Source: Gemmatimonadota bacterium
GTDB lineage: Bacteria; JAAXHH01
NCBI GenBank assembly: GCA_009835325.1
Contig: VXWP01000091.1
Span: 1 to 64,000 of the forward strand
DNA length: 64,000 nt
Direction: 5' to 3'
Part shown: one piece after another, positions 25,178 through 33,758 of the stretch
Layout of the letters: every line of letters starts with the position of its first letter
Numbering within the stretch: position 1 is the first letter of the stretch
Notes under the pieces: generated by a model
Databases searched by the model: none
What the model was told of the DNA's origin: nothing
What the model saw: the letters and a program-made list of their open reading frames with translations, nothing else
Program-made: the position numbers and the translations under genes

Positions 25178-26011
25178 TTACGGCCCATCGCTCAGATAGT
25201 CGTAAACAACCCGGGCATACCCTTCGGTGTAGCTGCTCTCCATGTGGAAGGCGTCGCCGTAGTCGAGCGGCGCGAGCGGCGTGAGGTCGCACCGCGGGGA
25301 AGCGCCGAGTTCGATGGTGCCCTTCCCCTGCGCGAAGGCGTGCACTTCCACGTCCTGTGTCGTTTCGCTGCAATCGATCAACTGTTTGAGGGCAAGTCCC
25401 GGACCGTCGGCCCGGGGTATGATCTTCAGACGCCAGGCCGGGGTCAGGGCGGGCATCGCGGCGTGGCCAGCACCGACATCGGGCGCGGGACAGGTGCCGG
25501 GCGAGGCGCCGGCATCCTGCGAAGCGCCGGCGGCCTGGCCGGCACCGGCATCCTGGGGAGCGCCGGCATCCACGTTCGAGGCGATGCGCAACACCGGCAC
25601 GCCGCCATAGGAGGTTTCCGTCACCATAGACCGGCCCGCATGGGTCACTTTCATTTCCGCATACACCTTCGGCGTCCCGTAGATCTCCCGGCCCGCGGCG
25701 ATGCCGGCGGGACCGTTGTGGAACACATGGGAGCAGTAGAACCCGGTCTGATCCCGGAAATGGCACTTCATCACGATAAAGGACTCTTCGAAGGGGCCGT
25801 AGTTTTTACAATCTGGCACCTCCAAGCCGGAGGCCACGCACATCCCGTCTTCAGCCGCCTGCAGGGGCTCCGGAAGGAATCCCTGCACGGCGGACGGCGC
25901 GGCGTGGAAGAAGACAAACTGGAATCGCACGTTTCGATAGACCGCCGGAAGCGGGGGATAGAAGGGGCTCCCCGCCGGAATGTTCCAACCGTAATCGTGT
26001 TTGAGTCTCAT
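25178..26011 (-). CDS. Acetoacetate decarboxylase family protein with repeat insertion
   Basis: The product has 277 residues; ATG 26011 was chosen because AGGAG lies seven bases upstream, rejecting the longer frame to 26068. GREIYGTPKVYAEMK places the Schiff-base lysine at residue 115, matching the clostridial enzyme, with Glu75/76 in YGPFEESF. A low-complexity segment (about 148-188), made of six-residue repeats such as DAGAPQ and DAGAGQ, interrupts the fold and is absent from typical members. It is the first gene of the operon. Members may act as decarboxylases or aldolase-like enzymes. Confidence 0.83.
   Translation of the reverse strand: MRLKHDYGWNIPAGSPFYPPLPAVYRNVRFQFVFFHAAPSAVQGFLPEPLQAAEDGMCVASGLEVPDCKNYGPFEESFIVMKCHFRDQTGFYCSHVFHNGPAGIAAGREIYGTPKVYAEMKVTHAGRSMVTETSYGGVPVLRIASNVDAGAPQDAGAGQAAGASQDAGASPGTCPAPDVGAGHAAMPALTPAWRLKIIPRADGPGLALKQLIDCSETTQDVEVHAFAQGKGTIELGASPRCDLTPLAPLDYGDAFHMESSYTEGYARVVYDYLSDGP
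25506..25571. repeat. 18-bp tandem repeat inside the decarboxylase gene
   Basis: Three 18-base units start at 25506, 25524 and 25542, each beginning GCGCCGGC or GCACCGGC, and a partial fourth starts at 25560. The period is a multiple of three, so copy-number change keeps the frame and adds or removes six residues. Confidence 0.75.
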
Positions 26012-26226
26012 GTCCGGTTCTCCTGCGACATGTCCGGGTCTCCAACGACACGGTTTGGGACCTTGCAACTTGTCATTAACTTAATCGATCAACATATTAG
26101 GTACAGGATGAATCCGTCAGCATCTTCGTCAACGTCTCCGTCAAGGTCTGCACCGGTGCCTGCTACTACCGTATCAACAGGAAGCGGGTGGCCCCGGACC
26201 GTTTCCCTTACCGCAATAACCTAACC

Positions 26227-27699
26227 ATGTCCAATTCCACGCCCAACATCATCTACATCCTCGCCGACGACATGGGATACGGCGACATGGGGTGCAACAA
26301 CCCCGGTTCGAAGATCCCGACGCCCCACCTGGATCTGCTCGCCGAGGGTGGTATGCGCTTCACCGACGCCCATGCCCCGTCGAGCGTGTGCACGCCGAGC
26401 CGATATGCCCTGCTGACCGGCCGCTACTGCTGGCGCACGCCCCTGCAGAACAGCGTCCTGTGGCCCTACGATCCGCCCCTGATCGAGCCCGGGCGCCTCA
26501 CCGCGGCGGAATTGCTTCGCGAGCAGGGCTACCGCACCGCGTGTATCGGGAAATGGCACCTGGGATGGGAATGGGCCACGCTGGACGGGAAGCCCGCCCA
26601 CGAGGGCACGGCGGTGGGCAGGCTGGATCGGGAACTGCGGGAGGAACGGGAACGGCACGTCGATTTCAGCGCGCCCATGCGCGGGGGACCGGTCGACTGC
26701 GGATTCGACACGTACTTCGGCGTGGACGTGCCGAATTTCCCGCCCTACACCTGGTTCGAGCAGGACCGGCTCGCCGGGGAACCGACAGTACCCAAGCCTA
26801 ATGAGATGTTCGGATGGCCCGGCATCATGAAACCGGGCTGGTCGCTAGAGGAGATGATCCCCGCGTTCATACGCCGCGTGGTCAACTACATCGATTCGTC
26901 CGGACCCGATCCGTTCTTCCTCTACTTTCCGCTCACGTCGCCCCACACGCCCATCGTGCCCAACGCGCCGTTCATCGGACGGAGCGGTTCGGGGCTCTAC
27001 GGAGACTTCGTGTGCGAGGTGGACTGGGTGGTGGGCCAGATCATGGCGGCCCTGGAGCGCCGCGGAATCGCCGACGACACGCTGCTGATCTTCACCAGCG
27101 ACAACGGACCGGAATGCGCCCCGGCCGCGGACGGCGGGAGCTACGAACACGCACGGCGCCACGGCCATTACAGCATGGGGAACCTGCGCGGCGTCAAACG
27201 CGACGTCTGGGAAGGCGGACATCGGGTCCCCTTCCTTGCCCGGTGGCCGGGTGTTGTGCCCGCCGGCACAGTTTGCGACCAGCTCACCACCCTGGGTGAC
27301 TTCATGGCGACCTGTGCCGACCTGACCGGCGTCGACCTGCGGGAGGACGAAGGCGAGGACAGCGTGAGCATATTGCCGCTGTTGCAGGGGGAGACCGGTG
27401 ATCCGGTGCGGGACTTTGCCGTTCACCACAGCTGCCACGGCACCTTCGCCATCCGTAGAGACAACTGGGTCTTCATCGATGCCCCGGACGGAGACGACAA
27501 CCGCGAACCCGACTGGTTCAAGGAAGAGCGGGGCTATACCGCCCACGACTTCCCAGGCGAACTCTTCGATCTCGACAAGGACATCTCGGAACGGGTAAAC
27601 CGGTACGGCGACCATCCCGATCTCGTCCAGGAGATGTCGCAGATGCTGCAAAGGGTGAAGTCGGAAGACATCGCGGAAAGGCCGTCGCCCGCGAAATGA
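26227..27699 (+). CDS. Type I sulfatase (arylsulfatase-like)
   Basis: This 490-residue sulfatase starts at ATG 26227. The formylglycine motif CTPSR has Cys55, which needs oxidation by a formylglycine-generating enzyme encoded elsewhere. Metal-binding Asp14-Asp15 (YILADDMGYGD), GKWHLG with Lys109 and His111, and FTSDNGPE complete the site. No signal peptide is visible, so it may act in the cytoplasm or start further upstream. It is divergent from the decarboxylase operon and overlaps the next gene by four bases. Confidence 0.93.
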   Translation: MSNSTPNIIYILADDMGYGDMGCNNPGSKIPTPHLDLLAEGGMRFTDAHAPSSVCTPSRYALLTGRYCWRTPLQNSVLWPYDPPLIEPGRLTAAELLREQGYRTACIGKWHLGWEWATLDGKPAHEGTAVGRLDRELREERERHVDFSAPMRGGPVDCGFDTYFGVDVPNFPPYTWFEQDRLAGEPTVPKPNEMFGWPGIMKPGWSLEEMIPAFIRRVVNYIDSSGPDPFFLYFPLTSPHTPIVPNAPFIGRSGSGLYGDFVCEVDWVVGQIMAALERRGIADDTLLIFTSDNGPECAPAADGGSYEHARRHGHYSMGNLRGVKRDVWEGGHRVPFLARWPGVVPAGTVCDQLTTLGDFMATCADLTGVDLREDEGEDSVSILPLLQGETGDPVRDFAVHHSCHGTFAIRRDNWVFIDAPDGDDNREPDWFKEERGYTAHDFPGELFDLDKDISERVNRYGDHPDLVQEMSQMLQRVKSEDIAERPSPAK

Positions 27700-28361
27700 C
27701 TCGATGTGTACTCTTTGACCTGGACGGAACGCTGATCGACACGTTGAATCTGTATGTTCGTGCGGTCGTCCGGACGCTGCAGGCGACCGGACACGACCTG
27801 ATGTCCCTGGAAGAAGTCCTGGCACTTCGCCTGAATTCCGAACCGCGCTTGATGGCCCACTTCTATCCACCGGACGAAGTTGAAGACGCCCACCGGCGAT
27901 TCCTGGATAACTACCGCGGACTGCACGCCGGGTACTTCGGTGGCGTGTATCCCGGTGTGGACGGACTGTTGAATTCGTTGCGCGGCCGAGGCATCAAACT
28001 GGGTATCGTTTCCGGCAAGAGCCGGGGTGCCTGGGCGATCACCCGCGAACACGCCCGGTTGGGCGCATTCGATACGCTGGTCTTCGATGACGATGTATCC
28101 GCGCCCAAACCGGACAGCGAGGGTCTCTTGAAGGCGATGAGCAACCTGGGCGTCTCGCCTTCCGATACCGTCTACGTCGGCGATTCAGTCGATGACCTGG
28201 AAGCCGCGACAGCCGCGGGCACCGGGTTTCTTGCGGCCCTGTGGTCGAAATCCGAATCGGACATCCTGGTTTTCGAGCAGGCCGCCGCGGAGATCGGGCC
28301 GAACACAGGTGTGGACCATCCCGGTGAGGTCGTAGGGTTTCTGCAGAACGCCGGAAGATGA
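27696..28361 (+). CDS. HAD phosphatase (PpaX/Gph-like)
   Basis: This 221-residue HAD hydrolase has CVLFDLDGTLIDT at the start, GIVSGKSRGAW (motif II), APKPDSEGLLKAM with the motif III Lys, and VYVGDSVDDLEAA (motif IV). It resembles phosphoglycolate or pyrophosphate phosphatases. The ATGA overlap with the sulfatase implies coupled translation, so it may handle a phosphorylated product of the same pathway. Confidence 0.86.
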   Translation: MTRCVLFDLDGTLIDTLNLYVRAVVRTLQATGHDLMSLEEVLALRLNSEPRLMAHFYPPDEVEDAHRRFLDNYRGLHAGYFGGVYPGVDGLLNSLRGRGIKLGIVSGKSRGAWAITREHARLGAFDTLVFDDDVSAPKPDSEGLLKAMSNLGVSPSDTVYVGDSVDDLEAATAAGTGFLAALWSKSESDILVFEQAAAEIGPNTGVDHPGEVVGFLQNAGR

Positions 28362-28452
28362 CACGGCGGAGAATGTCCACTCGGCGGTACCGTAGCGGAG
28401 CGTGGCCCGCTGTAACGGACCCCGACGAAGGCAGGCCGCAGCGGAGCACACC

Positions 28453-29292
28453 ATGCCGGATTACAACTATCATTTCGATCGTGATGATATAGAGGCTGCC
28501 CTGGCCTGCGTGGATAAGTACGGTTTCTGCGTCATCCGGCAGCTGATCGATCAGAACATGGTCGCCGCGCTGAAGGATTCCATCGACCGGCACCTGGATC
28601 CGGAGAGTGACCTGGCCCCGGCATCCAACCGGTATCACATGGCCTTCGCCGAGGACAGCGAGCCCGTCTGGGACCTGGTCGACAGCCCGGCCTACATGAA
28701 CTTCATTCGCACCGTGCACGGCACAACCGACCTCTGCCTGCATCGCTCCGCGGCCATCCTGCGCACGCCGGGCGAAGGCATGGGCCGCTGGCACCAGGAC
28801 CACCGGGGACACATCGATAATCCGCAGCGGGCCAATGACGTCCTCAACCGCTATCCCATCCCCAGCGGCTGCTGGTTTTATCTCAACGGAAGCCATCCCG
28901 ATCGAAGCGGCATCGCGGTCATCGAGAAGTCCAACCATCTCGAATGGGACGGCCCCGACGGGTTCGTCATGGGACCGGAGCGTAGCGGCCTGTACCCCGA
29001 GGGCGGCACACCCGACACGCCCTACGACCCCATGTCCGTGCCCGGCTGCGTCCCGGTCCTCGCCGATCCCGGCGACCTGATCTGCTTCGCCGCGCTCACC
29101 TGGCATGCCAACATGGCCACCCGCGAGCGGCGCTACTCCTGCGGCATCGGTTTCCGCCCCAGAGCCTGGCGCATCGACGCGCCGTGGCCCCTTCCCGCTT
29201 CCGCCGCTGCTCTCGCCGAACGGCTGCCCGATCGTCTCAAGCATTTCACCGACGGTTACACGGGTTTCGACGGGGAGTGGAAGGCAGAGTGA
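28453..29292 (+). CDS. Phytanoyl-CoA dioxygenase (PhyH) family oxygenase
   Basis: The protein has 279 residues; ATG 28453 has CGGAG upstream. The HxD pair is His114-Asp116 in GRWHQDHRGH; a late ALTWHANMATRERRYS provides the third ligand and an Arg for 2-oxoglutarate. It lies 91 bases after the HAD gene and 32 bases before an APH kinase, in a plus-strand run starting with the sulfatase. Substrate is unknown. Confidence 0.88.
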   Translation: MPDYNYHFDRDDIEAALACVDKYGFCVIRQLIDQNMVAALKDSIDRHLDPESDLAPASNRYHMAFAEDSEPVWDLVDSPAYMNFIRTVHGTTDLCLHRSAAILRTPGEGMGRWHQDHRGHIDNPQRANDVLNRYPIPSGCWFYLNGSHPDRSGIAVIEKSNHLEWDGPDGFVMGPERSGLYPEGGTPDTPYDPMSVPGCVPVLADPGDLICFAALTWHANMATRERRYSCGIGFRPRAWRIDAPWPLPASAAALAERLPDRLKHFTDGYTGFDGEWKAE

Positions 29293-29324
29293 AGTGGCCC
29301 GGCTACAAGAAGCCCATGTGAATC

Positions 29325-30137
29325 ATGCGTTCCCATCCGCCTATTCCGAATAGTCTTCCCGAACCGGTCCGGTCTCGCCTGAGGGGCTACAAAACCGAAG
29401 GCCGAAACCTCCGGACTGAATCCTGCTCATCCGTATTCCTCTACACGCATCCCCTGAAACCCGGACTGGTTCTGAAATCGCGAGACGTCCGGTTGAGGCC
29501 GCAGGAACCGGACCTGCTGGCGGAGACTATAGCTCTGACGTGGTTGCAGGACAAACTTCCCGTGCCCGAATACCGGTGTTTTCACGTGGAAGGCGACATG
29601 CAGTACCTACTCATGACGCAGTTGGAAGGCGTATCGGGGATACATCCGGAATCGACCGGGGATCCAGCGCGCCTCGTGCAAGAATTCGCACGGGGCCTGC
29701 GCGAAATACATGCGCTGGATATCGGATCCTGTCCCATGGATTGGCGCATTTCGCGGTTCTTTCAGTGGACGGAAGGGTTGATCGACCGTGGCGTGTTTGA
29801 CGATCGGATCCCGGCTGGTGGTACCAGAGACGGTCTAAGGGAAGCACTCGACGCGATCAAAACCGCGCTGCCCGAGGAGGAAGACCTGGTCTTCACGCAC
29901 GGCGACTACTGTCTGCCCAACGTCCTGTTCAAGGACGGCGAACTGACCGGATACATAGACCTTGGTTTCGCGGGTGTCGGCGATCGGTACCTGGATTTCG
30001 TGTCCGCGAGCTGGACGATACAGAGAAACCTGGGCGAAGAGTGGATATCCCTGTTTTTCCATGCCTATGGTCTCGAGCATCCCGACCGTGATAAAATGGG
30101 GACGTGGCAAAGCGTTTTCGAATTTGTTTTTCGATAG
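29325..30137 (+). CDS. APH(3')-like kinase
   Basis: The product has 270 residues. The catalytic loop VFTHGDYCLPNVLF and the following YIDLGFAGVGDRYLDF closely follow the aminoglycoside 3'-phosphotransferase pattern (HGDxCLPNxxx, then DxGRxGxADRYxD). The C-terminal FFHAYGLEHPD also fits. Two neighbours later is an inositol-monophosphatase-type gene; the genomic setting suggests a housekeeping or catabolic kinase as readily as resistance. Confidence 0.82.
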   Translation: MRSHPPIPNSLPEPVRSRLRGYKTEGRNLRTESCSSVFLYTHPLKPGLVLKSRDVRLRPQEPDLLAETIALTWLQDKLPVPEYRCFHVEGDMQYLLMTQLEGVSGIHPESTGDPARLVQEFARGLREIHALDIGSCPMDWRISRFFQWTEGLIDRGVFDDRIPAGGTRDGLREALDAIKTALPEEEDLVFTHGDYCLPNVLFKDGELTGYIDLGFAGVGDRYLDFVSASWTIQRNLGEEWISLFFHAYGLEHPDRDKMGTWQSVFEFVFR

Positions 30138-30172
30138 GAAAAGGCGCACGGACGACACTCCGAAGGGAGACG

Positions 30173-31042
30173 ATGGACGTGAACGTACCCCATGCCCAGG
30201 TCGAGGCCCTCCTTCGCGAGGCGGCCAATCAGATCGTCATGCCGCTTTGGAGAAACCTGGGTCGGGAGGACGTTTCCGAGAAGAGTGCGGGCGATTTGAC
30301 AACGTCAGCCGATACCCGGTGCGAGGCCTTCCTGGCATCTCACCTACCCCGGTTGATCGAAGGTGCGCTGGTCCTGGGCGAGGAAAGCGTTTATGACGAT
30401 CCCGACTTGTTGGACGTGTTGCAAACGGACGCGCCTGTCTGGGTCATCGATCCCCTGGATGGCACGCGGTACTTCGCGGCAGGTGAGCCGAAGTTCGCCA
30501 TCATGGTCTGCCTTATTCAGGCGGGCACGACGTTAGGAGCGTGGATACTCAACCCTTTGGATGGCGTCCTGACGAGTGCAGAAAGGGGAGGTGGCGCATT
30601 CCAGGGAGGTGGTGCCGTTCAGGATGGTGGGCGCCTGGCCGCCGATTCCACGCGCCTGGTCGTCGACCCATTGCCCCTGCCCCTGGATCGCGCCCGTGGC
30701 GTGGCCATGACGTGGTATCTCCCGGATGCGCTCAAACCCACCGCCGAAGCGGCGAAGGATAGCTTTCAATTCATAGAACGCACCCGGTGCGCCGGCTATA
30801 ACTATCCTTCTTTCGCAAAGAACGAATTGCAGTTCCTGTTCTTCTATCGCACCCTGGTCTGGGATCACGCGCAGGGCGTCCTGATCACGCAGGAGGCCGG
30901 CGGCTTCGTGCGAAGATTGGACGGTACCGAGTACTCCCCCGTGGATGACCGCAAGGGGTTGCCGTGCGCCAACAGTCCGGAAACGTGGAAATCGGTACAG
31001 CGGACGCTGGTACCGTACGTCGAGGTCGTCGGCAGCATCTAG
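30173..31042 (+). CDS. Inositol monophosphatase family phosphatase
   Basis: This 289-residue IMPase-fold protein has the metal site LGEES near residue 66, the signature WVIDPLDGTRYF and the late WDHAQGVLITQEAGG. GAAGGGA precedes ATG 30173. Other members act on inositol phosphates, histidinol phosphate, PAP or fructose bisphosphate. A Gly-rich insertion (RGGGAFQGGGAVQDGG) sits where the substrate loop lies. It ends the sulfatase-HAD-PhyH-kinase run; close association with a sulfatase makes PAP or a sugar phosphate reasonable candidates only. Confidence 0.87.
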   Translation: MDVNVPHAQVEALLREAANQIVMPLWRNLGREDVSEKSAGDLTTSADTRCEAFLASHLPRLIEGALVLGEESVYDDPDLLDVLQTDAPVWVIDPLDGTRYFAAGEPKFAIMVCLIQAGTTLGAWILNPLDGVLTSAERGGGAFQGGGAVQDGGRLAADSTRLVVDPLPLPLDRARGVAMTWYLPDALKPTAEAAKDSFQFIERTRCAGYNYPSFAKNELQFLFFYRTLVWDHAQGVLITQEAGGFVRRLDGTEYSPVDDRKGLPCANSPETWKSVQRTLVPYVEVVGSI

Positions 31043-31075
31043 CTGCTTTTATTTTCGGAGGTCAGGGGGGATAAC

Positions 31076-31102
31076 GTGGCCCCGCGACATCCACGGGGCC
31101 AC
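31076..31102. terminator. GC-rich hairpin between convergent genes
   Basis: GTGGCCCCG (31076-31084) pairs perfectly with CGGGGCCAC (31094-31102) across a nine-base loop. It lies after the IMPase gene and before the end of a convergent gene. A T run is absent, so intrinsic termination is uncertain. Confidence 0.45.
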
Positions 31103-31161
31103 GCCTGGCCGCGAAGGGCCGGTTCACGATGCGAGGCGCCACTTCACCTCGAGACGTCATT

Positions 31162-31947
31162 TCACCTCGTGGCCTGGAGCGGCCGGTCTGTTCCGGTGAA
31201 AGGTGACGGAGGATCAAGCCGCCATACCCGTGATACATCCGCGACTTTGGCCAGTTTTGCATACGCACCGTCAACTGAATCGGATTCCACTTCAAACTTG
31301 TCAAAGGCATCGGACGTTTCACCAGGATGTTCTCCCTTAGATTCGGATGACTCCGAATTCCAGGTGAATGCGTCATACACCAGCGTAAGGTTTAATAGCA
31401 CCGGCTTGCTTTCCGATTTGCCGTCACTGGCGTAGATAACCGCCGGCAGTACGGGAACGATACCGACGTTCCCGTATACAGACGCGAATTCGGCCGGCGT
31501 TACGGAACTCCGGGGCCGGATGATGAATCGACTGCCATACCGATCGACGCAGAGCAGCGCTTCCTCGGGGGATCGAATGCCCAGCCTGCCGGGAATCGCG
31601 ATACCGAACCGGTAAGTAATAACGTCCTCCTCATAGTCCGACGCCGGATCCCCCTCGAACTCCAGGTCCGTCCCGGGACCAGCAGGGAACTGGACGATGC
31701 GATATCGATCATAGACCGGGTCATTTACGATCGGAGGATGGTTTGGTCCGTGGTGCACGGGCCGAACCAGGTACTTCGTGTCGAAGGTGGCCAGTACCGA
31801 TTGCGTATACTGCGCCGGCTGCGACGGCTCCGTTGACGGCTTCACCTGCGGTGACGGCGTGGAATCCGAGAATCCGATCCAGGCGACCACGAACGTGACC
31901 GCGAGTAATGGAACCAGAAAGTAGGAAACCAGGTTTGACCGTGACAT
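31162..31947 (-). CDS. Membrane-anchored extracytoplasmic hypothetical protein
   Basis: This 261-residue protein has a short N-terminal MSRSN, a hydrophobic anchor (about residues 8-26, LVSYFLVPLLAVTFVVAWI) and a Ser/Pro-rich linker, so the bulk is probably outside the cytoplasm. GGGAG lies six bases before ATG. The mature part is rich in beta-type strands and contains no recognised motif. The Ser/Glu-rich segment near residue 205 (NSESSESKGEHPG) looks disordered. Confidence 0.6.
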   Translation of the reverse strand: MSRSNLVSYFLVPLLAVTFVVAWIGFSDSTPSPQVKPSTEPSQPAQYTQSVLATFDTKYLVRPVHHGPNHPPIVNDPVYDRYRIVQFPAGPGTDLEFEGDPASDYEEDVITYRFGIAIPGRLGIRSPEEALLCVDRYGSRFIIRPRSSVTPAEFASVYGNVGIVPVLPAVIYASDGKSESKPVLLNLTLVYDAFTWNSESSESKGEHPGETSDAFDKFEVESDSVDGAYAKLAKVADVSRVWRLDPPSPFTGTDRPLQATR

Positions 31948-32003
31948 GGGTAGCTCCCTTGTTGCAATGTGAAAGAGAACAGGAAGGAACTACGGACATG
32001 TGG

Positions 32004-32225
32004 TCACGGAGGAGATCTCGACTGCCAGCTGCTGCTTATGACATCTGGCAACCCGTGGTTTGTGTTTGAATCGCTGTCGACGCGAATAACCGGAGAGGTA
32101 GAGACGGGCAGCAGGATCTTGCGGGACAACGAGTTGACGTGCAGACCGCACAAATCCACCAACCCGTCCAGAGACAGCCTGTCCTGCAATAAAGAGAAGC
32201 ATTTGCACATCCAGAGCCCGATCAT
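32004..32225 (-). CDS. Possible small protein (73 aa) in a 400-base gap
   Basis: The gap 31948-32347 holds no recognisable gene, but a minus-strand frame of 73 codons starts at ATG 32225 with an excellent GGAGGA six bases upstream. The product (MIGLWMCKCFSLLQDRL at the start) has no recognised motif and its C-terminal half looks low in predicted order. Only the ribosome binding site supports it. Overlapping plus-strand frames in this gap look worse. Confidence 0.3.
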   Translation of the reverse strand: MIGLWMCKCFSLLQDRLSLDGLVDLCGLHVNSLSRKILLPVSTSPVIRVDSDSNTNHGLPDVISSSWQSRSPP

Positions 32226-32347
32226 GGTCTTTCCTCCGGGGCACGTCGAGGCTGATGGCGTGTCTACCCTGTTTTACTGTCGCGGTGGTTGTCTGGTTCC
32301 CGGAAAGGGTGAACAGACGCACCACGGGCCGGTTTTGGGGGCGCCAT

Positions 32348-33571
32348 TCAGGAACTGGAAATCTGCGGCGGCCGCAACCCGGTGTATCTGGCCCGCGGCC
32401 GGATGAGCTGGTCCCTTTCGTACTGTTCGATCGCGTGTCCGATCCAGCCTGCCGTGCGGCCGAGGGCGAACAGGGCCATGGCGCTGCCTTCGGGCATGTT
32501 GAGGACGCGCACCAGGGCCGTGAGGGCCAAGTCGATGTTGTACCGGTCCGGGACCAGTCGATGGGTCGTTTCGATGATTTCCCGCGCAAGCAGCAGGTCC
32601 TTGGATCCCGGAAACCGATCCTCCAGCTTGCGCAACAGCAGGCTCGCCCGAGGGTCCACGTCGCGGTATACGGCGTGGCCGAACCCTGGTATCTTTTCAC
32701 CAAGTCGCAGCCTGTTGGCAATCGCCCGTTCAACGCTGCCGATCGATTCCGCCTCCTGAAACAGCGCTTCGACCCGCTCGCTGGCAGCGCCGTGCTTGTA
32801 GCCGCGCAGTGCCGCGAGTCCCGCGCATACCGCACTGTAGGGCGTCGTTCCCGCCGATGCGGCGCATCGTACGGTAAAGGTCGATACATTCAGTTCGTGA
32901 TCCGCGAACAACACCAGGGTCGTATTGATCAGTTCCGCCGCGCCATCAATCTCCGGCGCCCAGGCCCTTCGCAACGCCTGCGCGATCCCGCCCATCGGGT
33001 CTTCGCCCGTGGCCACGCCTGTCATGAACCAGAGAATACGCATGCCCGTCGCGGCGACCGTGTCCCGCCGCAGGTCCAGTGCGGCCAGGTCATCCGCCTC
33101 AGCCAGGGGAAGCAAAATCTGGAAGCGTTCGACAGGCTTGAGCTTCTTCAATTTCAACCAGCTTTCGCGGTAGTCCCTCTGGTAGGTGTTTGAGAAAATC
33201 GGAAAAGAAAACCGCTTGTCATTCGTCCAGATCAAAGCCGCGACACGCTCGAACGACTCGTTCGCCGCCAGGATCGTCGCGTCCCGGCCGCGGTAGAACA
33301 GCCGTTCATCCGTGATCAGCGTGATCGCCGATTCCAGGATCGGATCCCCCGTGTGCAGGGCCCTTTTTACCGCCCATCCCGGATTCCGGCGGGCGCGCTT
33401 GCGGGCTTTCAGCCGTTCGATGTCTTCACTGCGATACAACCGCTTCCGCCGACCGTCGCCGCTTGCTTCCGACCGGATCATACCGCGGCTTACATACGCA
33501 TAGAGCGTCGACGGACTGACGTTCAGCGCGGAGGCCGCTTCGGTGGATGTCATGTATCTTCTGCTGTTCAT
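32348..33571 (-). CDS. Citrate synthase family protein with N-terminal HTH
   Basis: This 407-residue fusion starts at ATG 33571, with GAGAGGA six bases upstream. Residues 1-55 form a MerR/excisionase-like helix-turn-helix (MTSTEAASALNVSPSTLYAYVSRG, in parts). The rest is a citrate synthase fold with FADHELNVSTFTVR, PGFGHAVYRDVDPRA and an Asp-containing YNIDLALTAL. HTH-citrate synthases are a known but poorly characterised group. The HTH could autoregulate from the palindromes in the divergent promoter region. It lacks a recognisable second domain segment typical of short HTH-free forms, so enzymatic competence is unproven. Confidence 0.85.
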   Translation of the reverse strand: MNSRRYMTSTEAASALNVSPSTLYAYVSRGMIRSEASGDGRRKRLYRSEDIERLKARKRARRNPGWAVKRALHTGDPILESAITLITDERLFYRGRDATILAANESFERVAALIWTNDKRFSFPIFSNTYQRDYRESWLKLKKLKPVERFQILLPLAEADDLAALDLRRDTVAATGMRILWFMTGVATGEDPMGGIAQALRRAWAPEIDGAAELINTTLVLFADHELNVSTFTVRCAASAGTTPYSAVCAGLAALRGYKHGAASERVEALFQEAESIGSVERAIANRLRLGEKIPGFGHAVYRDVDPRASLLLRKLEDRFPGSKDLLLAREIIETTHRLVPDRYNIDLALTALVRVLNMPEGSAMALFALGRTAGWIGHAIEQYERDQLIRPRARYTGLRPPQISSS

Positions 33572-33660
33572 GAAAGATCCTCTCGTTTTGATGGCCGCTC
33601 GGTTTGATGGTCCGCCGTTTTGATGGCCCGCCGGGGTATGTCCCATTTCAAGAATATATG

Positions 33661-33697
33661 TTGATTGATATTTTAATCAATATTGACAATATGTCAA
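33661..33697. promoter_or_regulatory. Nested palindromes in the citrate synthase divergent promoter
   Basis: An AT-rich block holds TTGATT/AATCAA arms (33661-33666 and 33675-33680), a perfect ten-base palindrome TCAATATTGA (33677-33686) and TTGACA/TGTCAA arms around ATA (33683-33697). The sites overlap between divergent genes, one of which encodes an HTH domain. A shared operator is likely. Confidence 0.55.
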
Positions 33698-33758
33698 ATC
33701 ACCTTTTGTTAGATACAGACGGACCCTCTGGCCATCTGCCTGATATAGGAGCAACACT

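Noticed and set aside
25506-25571. CRISPR array
   Set aside because: The repeat period is 18 bases with no spacers, lies inside a coding sequence and keeps the reading frame.
19613-30137. Antibiotic-resistance cluster
   Set aside because: Three APH-fold kinases are present but lie in different contexts, two have a variant catalytic loop, and no mobile element or other resistance gene is seen.
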